From: Kiloniellaceae bacterium
GTDB lineage: Bacteria > Pseudomonadota > Alphaproteobacteria > Kiloniellales > J153
Direction of reading: 5' to 3'
Assembly (NCBI GenBank): GCA_021776055.1
Contig: JAJFGP010000023.1
Coordinates: 1-40,811, forward strand
Length of the DNA: 40,811 nt
The position numbers and the translations under genes were made by a program. A model generated the notes under the pieces. The model was not told the DNA's origin and did not search any database. It saw nothing but the letters and a program-made list of their open reading frames with translations. Within the stretch, counting starts at the first letter, position 1, and each line of letters opens with the position of its first letter. Positions 15,309-23,344 of the stretch are shown one piece after another.

Positions 15309-16706
15309 ATGCACGCACACGCACTTGTCATTGAGGATGACCCATCGGTCGGTAAGAGTATCGAGTTAATCCTCGACTCGCAGAGCTACACTTGCGTCCG
15401 TGCGGATTCCGGTGACAGCGGCCTCGAGATCGCACGCCGAGAGCGCTTCGACATCATCCTTCTCGATTTGAGCCTGCCCGATATGGACGGGCACGAAGTG
15501 CTGCGCGCGCTGCGCGCCGCCAAGGTCCTAACGCCGGTACTCATCCTCTCCGGCAGCGACCGTAAGGAAGACAAGATCAAGGGTCTGGGCATCGGCGCCG
15601 ACGACTACGTTACGAAACCGTTCGACAAGGGCGAGTTGATTGCTCGCATTCAAGCCATCCTACGGCGCGCTCGAGGTCCATCGCCCTCGTTGAAGGCATC
15701 GGCGCTCCAGGGTAGCTTGCTTGCCCGTGGTGGTCACGCGGCACCATGGGATTTCGCGATCGCTTACGCGCCGCCGGGGACGACACTGCCAACCGCCCCA
15801 GCCGTCGATCCAGGCACCCAACCTCCCCGCGCCCCGGCCAACCAGTTGGAGGTTCCTCGGGCGCCCGTACGGCGAGCCGGTGGGGCCCGAATCATCGTTC
15901 TGGGCAATGCCAAGGGGGGCACCGGCAAGTCGACCACGGCGATGCACCTGATCGTCGGACTGATGTGCGAGGGCCGCAAGGTCGGCAGTCTGGACCTTGA
16001 CGTGCCTCAAGGCACGCTGAGCCGGTATATCGAAAACCGACGCGCCTTTGCCGCCAGCAAGTCCTTGGACCTGCCCATCCCCGATCATCATACGGTTACC
16101 CCAGGTGCTGGCGCGGCCGTCGATTTCGAGGCGGCATTGGCGCGACTGGTCGGTTCCTGCGACGACGTCGTCATCGACACGCCCGGCCACGACAACGAGC
16201 TATCGCGGCTGGCGCATGCCACGGCCGATCTTCTTATTACGCCGATCAACGACAGTTTTCTCGACTTAGACGTCCTGGCGCAGATCGAGGCGGATAGCCT
16301 GCGCATCGTGCGCCTGAGTCATTACAGCGAGATGGTGATGGAAGCCCGGCGGCGACGGCGCGAAACCAGCGGCGGTACCATCGAATGGTTTGTCTTGCGC
16401 AACCGCCTGTCGCACCTGGATGCCCGCAACAAACGCAACATGGGCACGATCTTACACAAGCTGGCGGAGAAGATCGGATTCCGCGACGGCCTTGGGCTAA
16501 GCGAACGAGTCATCTTCCGCGAGTTGTTTCTTTCCGGCCTAACCTTGCTGGATATGCGGGATAAGAAAACAGGGCAGAACCTCACAATGTCGCACGTGGC
16601 GGCCCGGCAAGAACTGCTCAAGCTCCTGGCGGTCGTTCAGCCGCCGGCACGCAAGAAGAGCACAAAAGGAAAGTCGGCACCTCGACAAGGCGGCCGCGCG
16701 GCATAG
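15309..16706 (+). CDS. CtrA-like receiver domain fused to MipZ-type ATPase
   Basis: A 465-residue fusion. Residues 1-122 are a response-regulator receiver very like that of CtrA: LVIEDDPSVGKSIELIL, then IILLDLSLPDMDGHEVLRAL with phospho-acceptor D53, then LILSG, then GIGADDYVTKPFDKGELIAR with K103. There is no DNA-binding domain. A Pro/Ala linker (123-192) leads to a MipZ-type ATPase (193-450). Its deviant Walker A is NAKGGTGKSTTAMHL (K202, K207), switch I is SLDLDVPQGTLSRYIENRRA, Walker B is VVIDTPGHDNELSRLAH, and MipZ-specific stretches such as TPINDSFLDLDVLAQ, FVLRNRLSHLDARNKR and RVIFRELFLSGLTLLDM are present. The tail is basic. MipZ forms gradients that inhibit FtsZ away from midcell. 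Phosphorylation could switch this one, but that is inference. It may differ from canonical MipZ around switch I (PQGT). Confidence 0.88.
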   Translation: MHAHALVIEDDPSVGKSIELILDSQSYTCVRADSGDSGLEIARRERFDIILLDLSLPDMDGHEVLRALRAAKVLTPVLILSGSDRKEDKIKGLGIGADDYVTKPFDKGELIARIQAILRRARGPSPSLKASALQGSLLARGGHAAPWDFAIAYAPPGTTLPTAPAVDPGTQPPRAPANQLEVPRAPVRRAGGARIIVLGNAKGGTGKSTTAMHLIVGLMCEGRKVGSLDLDVPQGTLSRYIENRRAFAASKSLDLPIPDHHTVTPGAGAAVDFEAALARLVGSCDDVVIDTPGHDNELSRLAHATADLLITPINDSFLDLDVLAQIEADSLRIVRLSHYSEMVMEARRRRRETSGGTIEWFVLRNRLSHLDARNKRNMGTILHKLAEKIGFRDGLGLSERVIFRELFLSGLTLLDMRDKKTGQNLTMSHVAARQELLKLLAVVQPPARKKSTKGKSAPRQGGRAA

Positions 16707-16711
16707 TCTGC

Positions 16712-18619
16712 CTAAGAGCTTGGCCGGACTTCGAAAACTCTAAACCCGCCAACATCTTCCGGCAGAGGAACAGGGGTCAAGAACGCTGGCGGCGCCCCGT
16801 CGCTAAGCGCCTGATAGAGCGTGCGGCCGCCGGCATCGGTTTTGTAGAACCAGGACTCGTTTGACCCGAGACAGATGGCAACCAGATCGACCTGCCCCTT
16901 CGTTAGCAACCCTTGCGCCACATCGAAATCTTCCGCCGCCATGATGCCATAGCTCGCGGTAAAGCCGGGCTGCGGACGATGATTTGGAATCGACAGAACG
17001 GCATGACCGGTGCGGTAAAGAATCTCCGGACCAAAATCGATCAAGGCAAGGATCAACCTCGGACTATCCCCCAATCCGGTCGGATCGTTTAGAACAGTCG
17101 ATAAAGATTTGATTGGGCACGTCTCTCTGCCCTTCACTACAGCTCCTGCGTCCTCGTCCGAGGCCCCCGCTATGGCGCCCGGTACAAAAACCCAGGTACA
17201 CATCGCCGCAAACAAGAACGGTCGAATCACGCCCAAGGCTTGCTCCGAGAATCGAGCCGCGAAGCGCGCGGCAATCGTTGCCGCCAAATCGGCATAGGGC
17301 AAAACCAAAACCGTTTCCGCGTATGATGCCCAACGCACCTGATAAAGCGTCAACGGCACATAGGCTAAGGAAGCAATGGCGACCAAAAGCCAAAGCCGGC
17401 GTGCGACACCCTGGCTATGCCACAATCGATAGGCGAGCCACGGCATTGCAGGAATTGCGATGCCAAGCCACAAGATCGCACTCCCCGCGGCCTTGGCCCA
17501 CCGGTCGCCCTGCACGTCGGCCACACCGATAAGTGGCTGAATTTCGGCGATATTAGCGAAATGGATACGCAGATATAGATCTCCACCCGCGCCCATTGGG
17601 TCCGCGAAGGCATGCGGGAATTGCGACCAAAACAAGAGCAGCGATACGGCCATCGCACAGCCAGCCCAAATCGCCCGCCGCATTGGCCCTACACCAAGCC
17701 ACCCGCGTTTTTCAACGACGAACAATACCCAGCACGTCAGGGCGTTCAGTGCGAACAGCGCAAGATGCAGAATGGAAATCTTGTCAATTTCAACGACCAA
17801 CAGGTCGGACGGCCCACGCTCTACCAACAAGGCCAGAGCCAGGCCAGCACACAGGGCAGTCGAATAGAATAGGAGAACGCGCAGCATTCGCCGGTCGCCA
17901 AGCAGCCAACATAAACCAAGGGTAGCAACCACGGTGACCACCGCGACAAGAGACTCGATGCTGACCCAGATCGCCAAGGCCCCGGCTAGACCGGACGCCA
18001 TTGCGTTAAGTTTGCGCTCGGGGTTGGCGAGAACACGAAGGGCGAACCCCAGCGATAGTATGAACAGGAGTATGAGGAGACCATGGTGGTCGGGGCGGCC
18101 AACCATGAACCGCACCAAGTCGCCGGGTTGGGCAACGAAAATGAAGGCGACAAGCGGCAACCATGCGCGCGGAAAAATCGGCGCGGCAGCCCAGACGATC
18201 GCACAAAGCGAGACGACCAGCAGCACCGGGCTAACCAGAGCACCCCACCAGAACAACGCCGCTTGAAAACCCAGAAATGGGGTCGCCACCCCTGCCCCGG
18301 CAAGAAGTAAAAGGTCCATCGGCCGGGTCCAGTGCAGCGTCAAGCCGTTCGGCGGGCCGATCCGTGGAATAACGGCATCGAACCAGGCACCCGACTGCCA
18401 CAGGTGCTCCACCCGGACCAGGCGCATGTAGTCGTCGGTATCGACAAGGCCACCGGCGAGGATCGGGGAAATGCCGTTCAATGCCATGCCGATTTGCACG
18501 AACACCGCGAGTAGGGCGGAAATGGCAATCGCAAGTGCAATGTCGCGGCTACCGGCTTGGAAGGAGAGTCCCTCTCGCGCGGTGCCCCGCACCCAAGTGT
18601 GATCGACGATCTGCGGCAA
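16712..18619 (-). CDS. GT-C type membrane glycosyltransferase, STT3/PglB-like N-terminus
   Basis: A 635-residue protein with about ten or more membrane segments followed by a soluble C-terminal part (about residue 480 on). The first extracytoplasmic loop holds the acidic motif DTDDYMRLVRVEHL (D60, D62, D63) and then IGPPNGLTLHWTRPMDLLLL, a pattern seen in GT-C lipid-linked sugar transferases related to STT3/PglB. Such enzymes sit in the inner membrane and transfer sugars from polyprenyl phosphates to proteins or lipids; the acceptor is unknown. Convergent with the receiver-MipZ gene (5-base gap) and divergent from the PAP2 gene. Context next to Tad pilus genes raises the possibility of surface or pilin glycosylation. 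Confidence 0.72.
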   Translation of the reverse strand: MPQIVDHTWVRGTAREGLSFQAGSRDIALAIAISALLAVFVQIGMALNGISPILAGGLVDTDDYMRLVRVEHLWQSGAWFDAVIPRIGPPNGLTLHWTRPMDLLLLAGAGVATPFLGFQAALFWWGALVSPVLLVVSLCAIVWAAAPIFPRAWLPLVAFIFVAQPGDLVRFMVGRPDHHGLLILLFILSLGFALRVLANPERKLNAMASGLAGALAIWVSIESLVAVVTVVATLGLCWLLGDRRMLRVLLFYSTALCAGLALALLVERGPSDLLVVEIDKISILHLALFALNALTCWVLFVVEKRGWLGVGPMRRAIWAGCAMAVSLLLFWSQFPHAFADPMGAGGDLYLRIHFANIAEIQPLIGVADVQGDRWAKAAGSAILWLGIAIPAMPWLAYRLWHSQGVARRLWLLVAIASLAYVPLTLYQVRWASYAETVLVLPYADLAATIAARFAARFSEQALGVIRPFLFAAMCTWVFVPGAIAGASDEDAGAVVKGRETCPIKSLSTVLNDPTGLGDSPRLILALIDFGPEILYRTGHAVLSIPNHRPQPGFTASYGIMAAEDFDVAQGLLTKGQVDLVAICLGSNESWFYKTDAGGRTLYQALSDGAPPAFLTPVPLPEDVGGFRVFEVRPSS

Positions 18620-18822
18620 TTCTTAAGTCTTTCTGGACGCGAAGGAGGCGAAAAACGACTGAGTGCCGCACTCTGCCGCATCGGAATTAAAGCTTTCTTA
18701 TGAACAACTCCCATGCCCTGCGTGTCGGCCCACAGCGAACCTGCCGCTCTTTAATAAGATACAAACCGGGCAGCGCTATATATGCCTGTACTCGCAGGAC
18801 GCGGATATTTCAGTGACAACCA
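18620..18822. other. Divergent promoter region between GT-C and PAP2 genes
   Basis: A 203-base gap between divergent genes, probably carrying both promoters. It contains TTAA-AGCTTTC-TTAT (18687-18701), which matches 7 of 8 half-site bases of a CtrA box, and a lone TTAA near 18751. No clear -35/-10 pair or terminator is seen. Confidence 0.35.
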
Positions 18823-19998
18823 ATGGCAATCAGCGTGCACCAAACCGCCTGGACCAACGATTCGTCGGTCGATATAGCGGAACCGGCACGGACAGATATA
18901 ACTCGCGTTGGTTGGCAGGCATTCACGTCGGGGCCAGGTCCATGGCTTGTTTTGTGCCGGCATGTTTGGGTTACACAAAGCTGGTTTATTGCCGCAGCGA
19001 TTCTTTATTTGCTCGTGGGTTTCTCGTTAGGCGCGGCCTACGATCAGTCGATTAACCTTCAGATATACGACGATGTTCATCTTGTGCTGTACGGCAACTT
19101 CCTGCTCGCCGTCGTTGTCTGGAGAATGGCCCAGCAACTCTATCTGCATAGGCCCGCGAAGCCGCTTCGCTTCGTTTGGCAGGATCTGACGCATGAACTC
19201 ATCACGCCCTGGCGGATTTTTAGCGCTCTGCCGGCCCTGATCCTTTTGCCCCTTGTTCTCTCCATGGTTTCTTCCTTGAAGAGAATGATCCCGCTGATCG
19301 CGCCATTCTCGTGGGACCCCGCGCTCGCTAATTTCGACCGCCTTCTCCATGGCGGTTATCACCCATGGGAACTATTGCAACCTTTGCTCGGCTACCCGCT
19401 GGTGACGTACACCCTCTCGATTGCCTATTCTCTTCCCTGGTTTTCGCTAACTCTCCTGATGCAGTTCTGGCTGACATTCAGCGTCAACCCTCGGCGAATG
19501 CGATTCCTTCTTACGTATTTGCTTTGCTGGACTCTGCTTGGCACTGGGTTGGCCATTCTGTTTTCTTCAGCCGGGCCGGTGTACTACGGTCAGGTAGCCA
19601 CCGGACCGGATCCATTCGCTCCCTTGCTGGCTTATCTTGCCGATGTCGGACAAGCATATGAGCTGCCGTCATCGATGGCGCAGACGTACCTCTGGGACAG
19701 CTACGAAAAGGACTTCCTTCGCTTCGGCAGCGGCATCTCGGCCATGCCCAGTCTTCACCTGGCCACCACTTTCGTGCTGGTCCTGGTATGTTGGCGAATG
19801 CATTGGAGCATCCGGCTAGCGACTATTTTATATCTGGCCGTCCTGCTGGCCGGATCCGTCCACTTGGCCTGGCACTATGCGATCGACGGTTATGTTGGAA
19901 TTGCCGCCACCGGCCTGATCTATCTGATAGTCACCTGGGCTCTGGCGCGACATGAAGAACGCGTGCGGCTAGCCGTCCCGGCCCAACGTAGGCATTAA
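18823..19998 (+). CDS. PAP2/AUR1-like membrane phosphatase
   Basis: A 391-residue integral membrane protein of the PAP2 superfamily, nearest in pattern to the AUR1/inositol phosphorylceramide synthase-like branch. About seven membrane segments are visible. The PAP2 motifs are SAMPSLHLATTF (PSLH at 309-312) and HLAWHYAIDGYVG (HYAID at 351-355). These supply the two catalytic histidines and an aspartate, which act on lipid phosphates at the outer face of the inner membrane. The usual first motif (KxxxxxxRP) is not obvious, as in AUR1-type members. The role may be lipid or lipid-carrier dephosphorylation, or phosphosphingolipid synthesis. It is divergent from the GT-C gene and upstream of the Flp pilin gene. 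Confidence 0.83.
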   Translation: MAISVHQTAWTNDSSVDIAEPARTDITRVGWQAFTSGPGPWLVLCRHVWVTQSWFIAAAILYLLVGFSLGAAYDQSINLQIYDDVHLVLYGNFLLAVVVWRMAQQLYLHRPAKPLRFVWQDLTHELITPWRIFSALPALILLPLVLSMVSSLKRMIPLIAPFSWDPALANFDRLLHGGYHPWELLQPLLGYPLVTYTLSIAYSLPWFSLTLLMQFWLTFSVNPRRMRFLLTYLLCWTLLGTGLAILFSSAGPVYYGQVATGPDPFAPLLAYLADVGQAYELPSSMAQTYLWDSYEKDFLRFGSGISAMPSLHLATTFVLVLVCWRMHWSIRLATILYLAVLLAGSVHLAWHYAIDGYVGIAATGLIYLIVTWALARHEERVRLAVPAQRRH

Positions 19999-20267
19999 CT
20001 ACCCTATCCGCCTAGTCGAGGGCGAATTATCGAAGCATCCGCTTCGATTCCGATAAGAAAACAGAATTGACAACCTTTATAATTCTAATTTTATTTTAAT
20101 CATTAAATATTACAACGAATTTTTCCTAAATTTATTTCAACCAATAAAATGTATACATTATTTTATACTATTTTAACAGAATTGAATTAGAAGAAAATTT
20201 ACAATTCATTAACTCATGTAGTCTAAATACTTACGCTTGATGAGGCGCTTTATAGGGAGATTGTACC
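19999..20267 (+). promoter_or_regulatory. Very A+T-rich upstream region of the Flp pilin gene
   Basis: A 269-base gap with an exceptionally A+T-rich stretch (about 20060-20220) in an otherwise G+C-rich window. It offers several -10-like hexamers (for example TATACT 20164-20169), a TTGACA at 20067-20072, and TTTA-CAATTCA-TTAAC (20198-20213), one base short of a full CtrA box. A strong ribosome-binding site, AGGGAGA (20254-20260), precedes the pilin ATG. The composition fits a strong, nucleoid-protein-regulated pilin promoter; the exact start cannot be placed. Confidence 0.45.
20029..20048 (+). terminator. Perfect hairpin downstream of the PAP2 gene
   Basis: ATCGAAGC and GCTTCGAT form a perfect 8-base-pair stem with a 4-base loop (ATCC), 30 bases after the PAP2 stop codon. 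It lacks a following T-run, so termination may need Rho or the hairpin may protect the 3' end. Confidence 0.4.
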
Positions 20268-20444
20268 ATGCTGAAGCATGTGAAGCTCTTTTGCAGTGAC
20301 GAGGAAGGTGCAACGGCCATCGAGTACGGCCTCATCGCCGCGCTCGTTTCTGTTGCCGCGATCGGCGCGCTTGGCGCCATGGGTAATTCGCTGAAAACAA
20401 TGTTCAACTCGGTCTCTAGTTCGTTGAACACTGCTACTCCGTAA
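20268..20444 (+). CDS. flp: Flp/Fap-type pilin subunit
   Basis: A 58-residue type IVb pilin, the major subunit of Tad pili. It has a short basic leader (MLKHVKLFCSDEEG), then the prepilin cleavage site G14/A15 followed by ATAIEYGLIAALVSVAAIG. E19, the fifth mature residue, and Y20 are conserved across Flp pilins and are processed by TadV. The hydrophobic helix runs to about residue 38, and a short Ser/Asn-rich tail follows. The AGGGAGA ribosome-binding site is well placed. The gene has its own A+T-rich upstream region and a strong terminator behind it, so it is likely expressed at a higher level than the assembly genes that follow. A match to the Tad cluster makes the assignment firm. Confidence 0.95.
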   Translation: MLKHVKLFCSDEEGATAIEYGLIAALVSVAAIGALGAMGNSLKTMFNSVSSSLNTATP

Positions 20445-20516
20445 ACAGAGTCAGCGACCTAAGAATCAATGAGGCGGCCCCGCCTAGGGGAACCGTCTTT
20501 AAAAAATACGAACAAA

Positions 20517-20554
20517 TGGGGCCGGGGAGCATATTGCCCCCGGCCCCAATTTTT
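20517..20554 (+). terminator. Intrinsic terminator after the Flp pilin gene
   Basis: A G+C-rich stem, TGGGGCCGGGG (20517-20527) against CCCCGGCCCCA (20538-20548), is extended inward by GCA/TGC with a one-base bulge and a TAT loop. It is followed by AATTTTT. This is a classic Rho-independent terminator 73 bases after the pilin stop and 20 bases before the prepilin peptidase gene, so it should limit read-through from pilin into the assembly genes. Confidence 0.9.
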
Positions 20555-20574
20555 GTGCCGGTGTGAGAAATTGA

Positions 20575-21081
20575 ATGCCTACGATAACGTTCATTGGCGA
20601 TTTCGTGGTTGTATGCTTTGCGGCGCTGGTCTTTTCGGCGGCGGTAAGCGACATATTGACTTTTCGCATTCCAAACCGCCTACCCTTGGCCGTGGCATTG
20701 CTATACCCCGCCTACGTCCTTGCAGCGCCGCAGCCCGTGGATTGGCTATTCGCGATTAGCCTCGCTAGCGCATTCCTTGCCATCGGATTTGCCCTATTTT
20801 CAGCCAAAATCTGTGGTGCCGGAGATGCTAAGTTGTTCGCGGCAATAGCTCTTTGGAGCGGCCCGGAGCTTATCCTTCCGTTCACATTCATCACGACGCT
20901 GGCCGGCGGCGTGATCGCCATATTCTTGTGGCTACAGAACTATTTTGCACGGGCAGCCACACCGCTTTTGGTCTTTCAAACACCCGCCGACCCGACAATC
21001 GGCAAACAGCAGATGCCCTATGGGGCGGCTATCGCCGTGGCGGCTCTTTACGTAGCATTTACACTACTTCGGATAAGCTAA
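20575..21081 (+). CDS. cpaA: TadV/CpaA prepilin peptidase
   Basis: A 168-residue type IV prepilin peptidase of the short (TadV/CpaA) type, with about five membrane segments and no methylase domain. The two catalytic aspartates are D26 in AVSDILTFRIPN and D84 in CGAGDAKLFAAI. It cleaves the leader of the Flp pilin at the inner membrane. The start ATG at 20575 lies directly after the pilin terminator, so the assembly operon must start there by read-through or from a promoter not evident here. The next gene (cpaB) starts 4 bases after its stop. Confidence 0.94.
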   Translation: MPTITFIGDFVVVCFAALVFSAAVSDILTFRIPNRLPLAVALLYPAYVLAAPQPVDWLFAISLASAFLAIGFALFSAKICGAGDAKLFAAIALWSGPELILPFTFITTLAGGVIAIFLWLQNYFARAATPLLVFQTPADPTIGKQQMPYGAAIAVAALYVAFTLLRIS

Positions 21082-21085
21082 GGCT

Positions 21086-21979
21086 ATGTCAGTAAGGAAT
21101 ATTCTCCTTGTGGTGGCGGCCCTGCTCATCACCGTGGGTACGGGCCTGCTTGCACGCAGTTGGCTGAACGGCCAGCGCGTGGAAACGGCTGCGCCGGCGC
21201 CGGAGCAGACCCGGGTCAGCGCCTATGTTTTGGTGGCCGAGATCGACGTCCCGGCCGGCACGTTCCTTAAGAAGGAGCACATACGCTGGCAGGCATGGCC
21301 GGACGAGATCCTGCCCGAAACCTACATCGTCAGGCAAGATGGCGAAGCCGAAGAGGTTGCGGACCAGGAGGTCTTGGGTGCCGTGGTTCGCCGTGGAATC
21401 AGTGCCGGCGAGCCAGTTGCCCGCGGCCGGATTATCAAGTCAGAGGATCGCGGCTTTTTAGCGGCTGTCCTGAGACCGGGATTTCGCGCCATGGCGGTTC
21501 GCATCGACGCGACCTCAAGCATCGCCGGCCTTGTTTTTCCTGGCGATCGGGTTGACGTCATTATGACCCATGAAATTAAGCGGGGAAAAACCGTCCGACG
21601 CGCCAGTGAGACAGTACTCAGCAACGTTCGGATATTGGCGATCGACCAATCAGTTAACGACCAAGGCGGTGAAGCACGTGTCGGTAAGAACGCGACATTC
21701 GAATTGACGCCGAAGCAGACCGAGATGCTGGCGATCGTCAGCGATTTGGGAAAGCTATCGCTGGCGCTACGCAGCCTCGCTAAGGATGAAGAAGAACTCG
21801 ACCGCCTCGCCAACTCTGATGAACCACTGGCCGAATCCGACCCGGAGCGAGGCAAAACATATACCTGGGATTCAGAGGTTAGCCGTTTGATCTGGCGGCC
21901 ATCGAGCGCCAGCAAGGACATTGTCCAGGTCAATCGCGGCAACGAAAGCAAAGAACAACGCTTCAACAAGAGGCAATGA
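21086..21979 (+). CDS. cpaB: CpaB/RcpC pilus assembly protein
   Basis: A 297-residue Tad assembly protein. It has a single N-terminal membrane anchor (NILLVVAALLITVGTGLLAR) followed by a SAF-like domain (residues 45-110, YVLVAEIDVPAGTFLKKEHI) and the CpaB/RcpC core with AMAVRIDATSSIAGLVFPGD and RVDVIMTHE. It works in the periplasm, probably linking the secretin to the inner membrane machinery. A charged C-terminal tail of about 60 residues is unlikely to be conserved. The stop overlaps the start of cpaC by 4 bases (ATGA), so the two are translationally coupled. Confidence 0.94.
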   Translation: MSVRNILLVVAALLITVGTGLLARSWLNGQRVETAAPAPEQTRVSAYVLVAEIDVPAGTFLKKEHIRWQAWPDEILPETYIVRQDGEAEEVADQEVLGAVVRRGISAGEPVARGRIIKSEDRGFLAAVLRPGFRAMAVRIDATSSIAGLVFPGDRVDVIMTHEIKRGKTVRRASETVLSNVRILAIDQSVNDQGGEARVGKNATFELTPKQTEMLAIVSDLGKLSLALRSLAKDEEELDRLANSDEPLAESDPERGKTYTWDSEVSRLIWRPSSASKDIVQVNRGNESKEQRFNKRQ

Positions 21980-23334
21980 TGTTCGCTCAGCGTTTCAATC
22001 TGATTGCCGGTATCGCGCTCACCTTGGCCGTTCTTTGCCCGGCGCCGGCGCCGGCCCAGACATCCGCGGCACCGCTCGGCGGGCGGCTGACGGTCGAGAT
22101 GAACGAGGGCCGCTTGGTGCGCCTGGCGTCACCGGCCGTATCCGTCTTTATCGCCAATCCGAAGGTCGCCGATGTGAACGTCAAGTCGGCACGCATGGTC
22201 TATGTCTTCGGCATAGTCCCGGGCCAGACCACATTGTTCGCTGTCGACAAAAACGAAAATGTCGTCGCCAACATACAGATTGTCGTCGAACACAATATCG
22301 GGCGGCTGCAAGAAAACATAGACCGTCTGTTGCCAGCCGGTGACGTCCAGGCATCGTCGGTTACCGGCGGTATCGTGCTAAGCGGTAAAGTGGCAAATGC
22401 AACTGATTCCGAAAACGCTCGTCGACTAGCCGCTCGATTTATCGCCCCAAACGAGGACGTGATCAACCGGCTACAGGTCACCGAGCCGAACCAGATTAAC
22501 CTGCGGGTACGGATCGCCGAAGTATCGCGCCAGATCATCAATCGCTTTGGCTTCAACTGGAGCACGCTTTATTCCCAGGCCAATTTCATGATCGGTTTGT
22601 CTACATTCAACCCGACTCTGGAATCGAGCACTCTGGTCACGCCAACATTCAACAATGGCACATTCAACATAAACGCCATTATCGATACGCTTGCCGACGA
22701 CGGGCTTATCACTTTGCTGGCCGAGCCGAACCTGACCGCTTTGTCTGGAGAAACCGCGAGTTTTCTGGCAGGCGGTGAATTTCCAATTCCCGTCGCCCAG
22801 GACAAAGATACGATTACAATCGCCTTTAAGGAATTCGGCGTCAGCCTGGCCTTCACGCCGACACTCATCGGCGAGAGCCGCATTAGCCTCAAGGTCAAAC
22901 CGGAGGTCAGCCAGCTGACTACCACCGGCGCCGTGACCATCGGTAGCGTCCAGGTGCCTGGCCTGTCAACACGGCGCGCCGAGACGACGGTGGAGCTTGC
23001 CTCGGGACAAAGTTTCGCCATCGCCGGTTTGCTCTCGGACAACTCACAGGAGTTGATCAAGGACACCCCTGGGATTGGCGACCTTCCGATTCTCGGTGCC
23101 CTGTTCAAAAGCGAGCGTTTCGAGCGCAACGAGACCGAATTGGTTATTATCGTCACGCCATATCTTGTGAATCCGGTGTCCGACGACAGTCTGGTCTTGC
23201 CCACCGATCCGTATCGCAATGCGCCGACCACACGGTCACCCCAGAGGCCGATTGCCCAGACGCGTACCATCCCGCTTTCCGGCGCCGAGGCTGCTAACAG
23301 CGGCACCGGTGGGACCGGGTATTTGCTGGATTGA
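21976..23334 (+). CDS. cpaC: CpaC/RcpA outer membrane secretin
   Basis: A 452-residue secretin that forms the outer membrane channel for the Tad pilus. A signal peptide ends near ALTLAVLCPAPAPAQ. Residues 35-180 hold the N-terminal BON/N0-like domains (SVFIANPKVADVNVKS; VTGGIVLSGKVANA). The secretin core (about 235-400) includes LITLLAEPNLTALSGETASF, FPIPVAQ, VPGLSTRRAETTVEL and the terminal ELVIIVTPYLVNPV. The C-terminal 50 residues are Pro/Thr-rich. It overlaps cpaB by 4 bases and is followed 10 bases later by cpaD. Confidence 0.95.
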   Translation: MMFAQRFNLIAGIALTLAVLCPAPAPAQTSAAPLGGRLTVEMNEGRLVRLASPAVSVFIANPKVADVNVKSARMVYVFGIVPGQTTLFAVDKNENVVANIQIVVEHNIGRLQENIDRLLPAGDVQASSVTGGIVLSGKVANATDSENARRLAARFIAPNEDVINRLQVTEPNQINLRVRIAEVSRQIINRFGFNWSTLYSQANFMIGLSTFNPTLESSTLVTPTFNNGTFNINAIIDTLADDGLITLLAEPNLTALSGETASFLAGGEFPIPVAQDKDTITIAFKEFGVSLAFTPTLIGESRISLKVKPEVSQLTTTGAVTIGSVQVPGLSTRRAETTVELASGQSFAIAGLLSDNSQELIKDTPGIGDLPILGALFKSERFERNETELVIIVTPYLVNPVSDDSLVLPTDPYRNAPTTRSPQRPIAQTRTIPLSGAEAANSGTGGTGYLLD

Positions 23335-23344
23335 GGAGGGCAGG

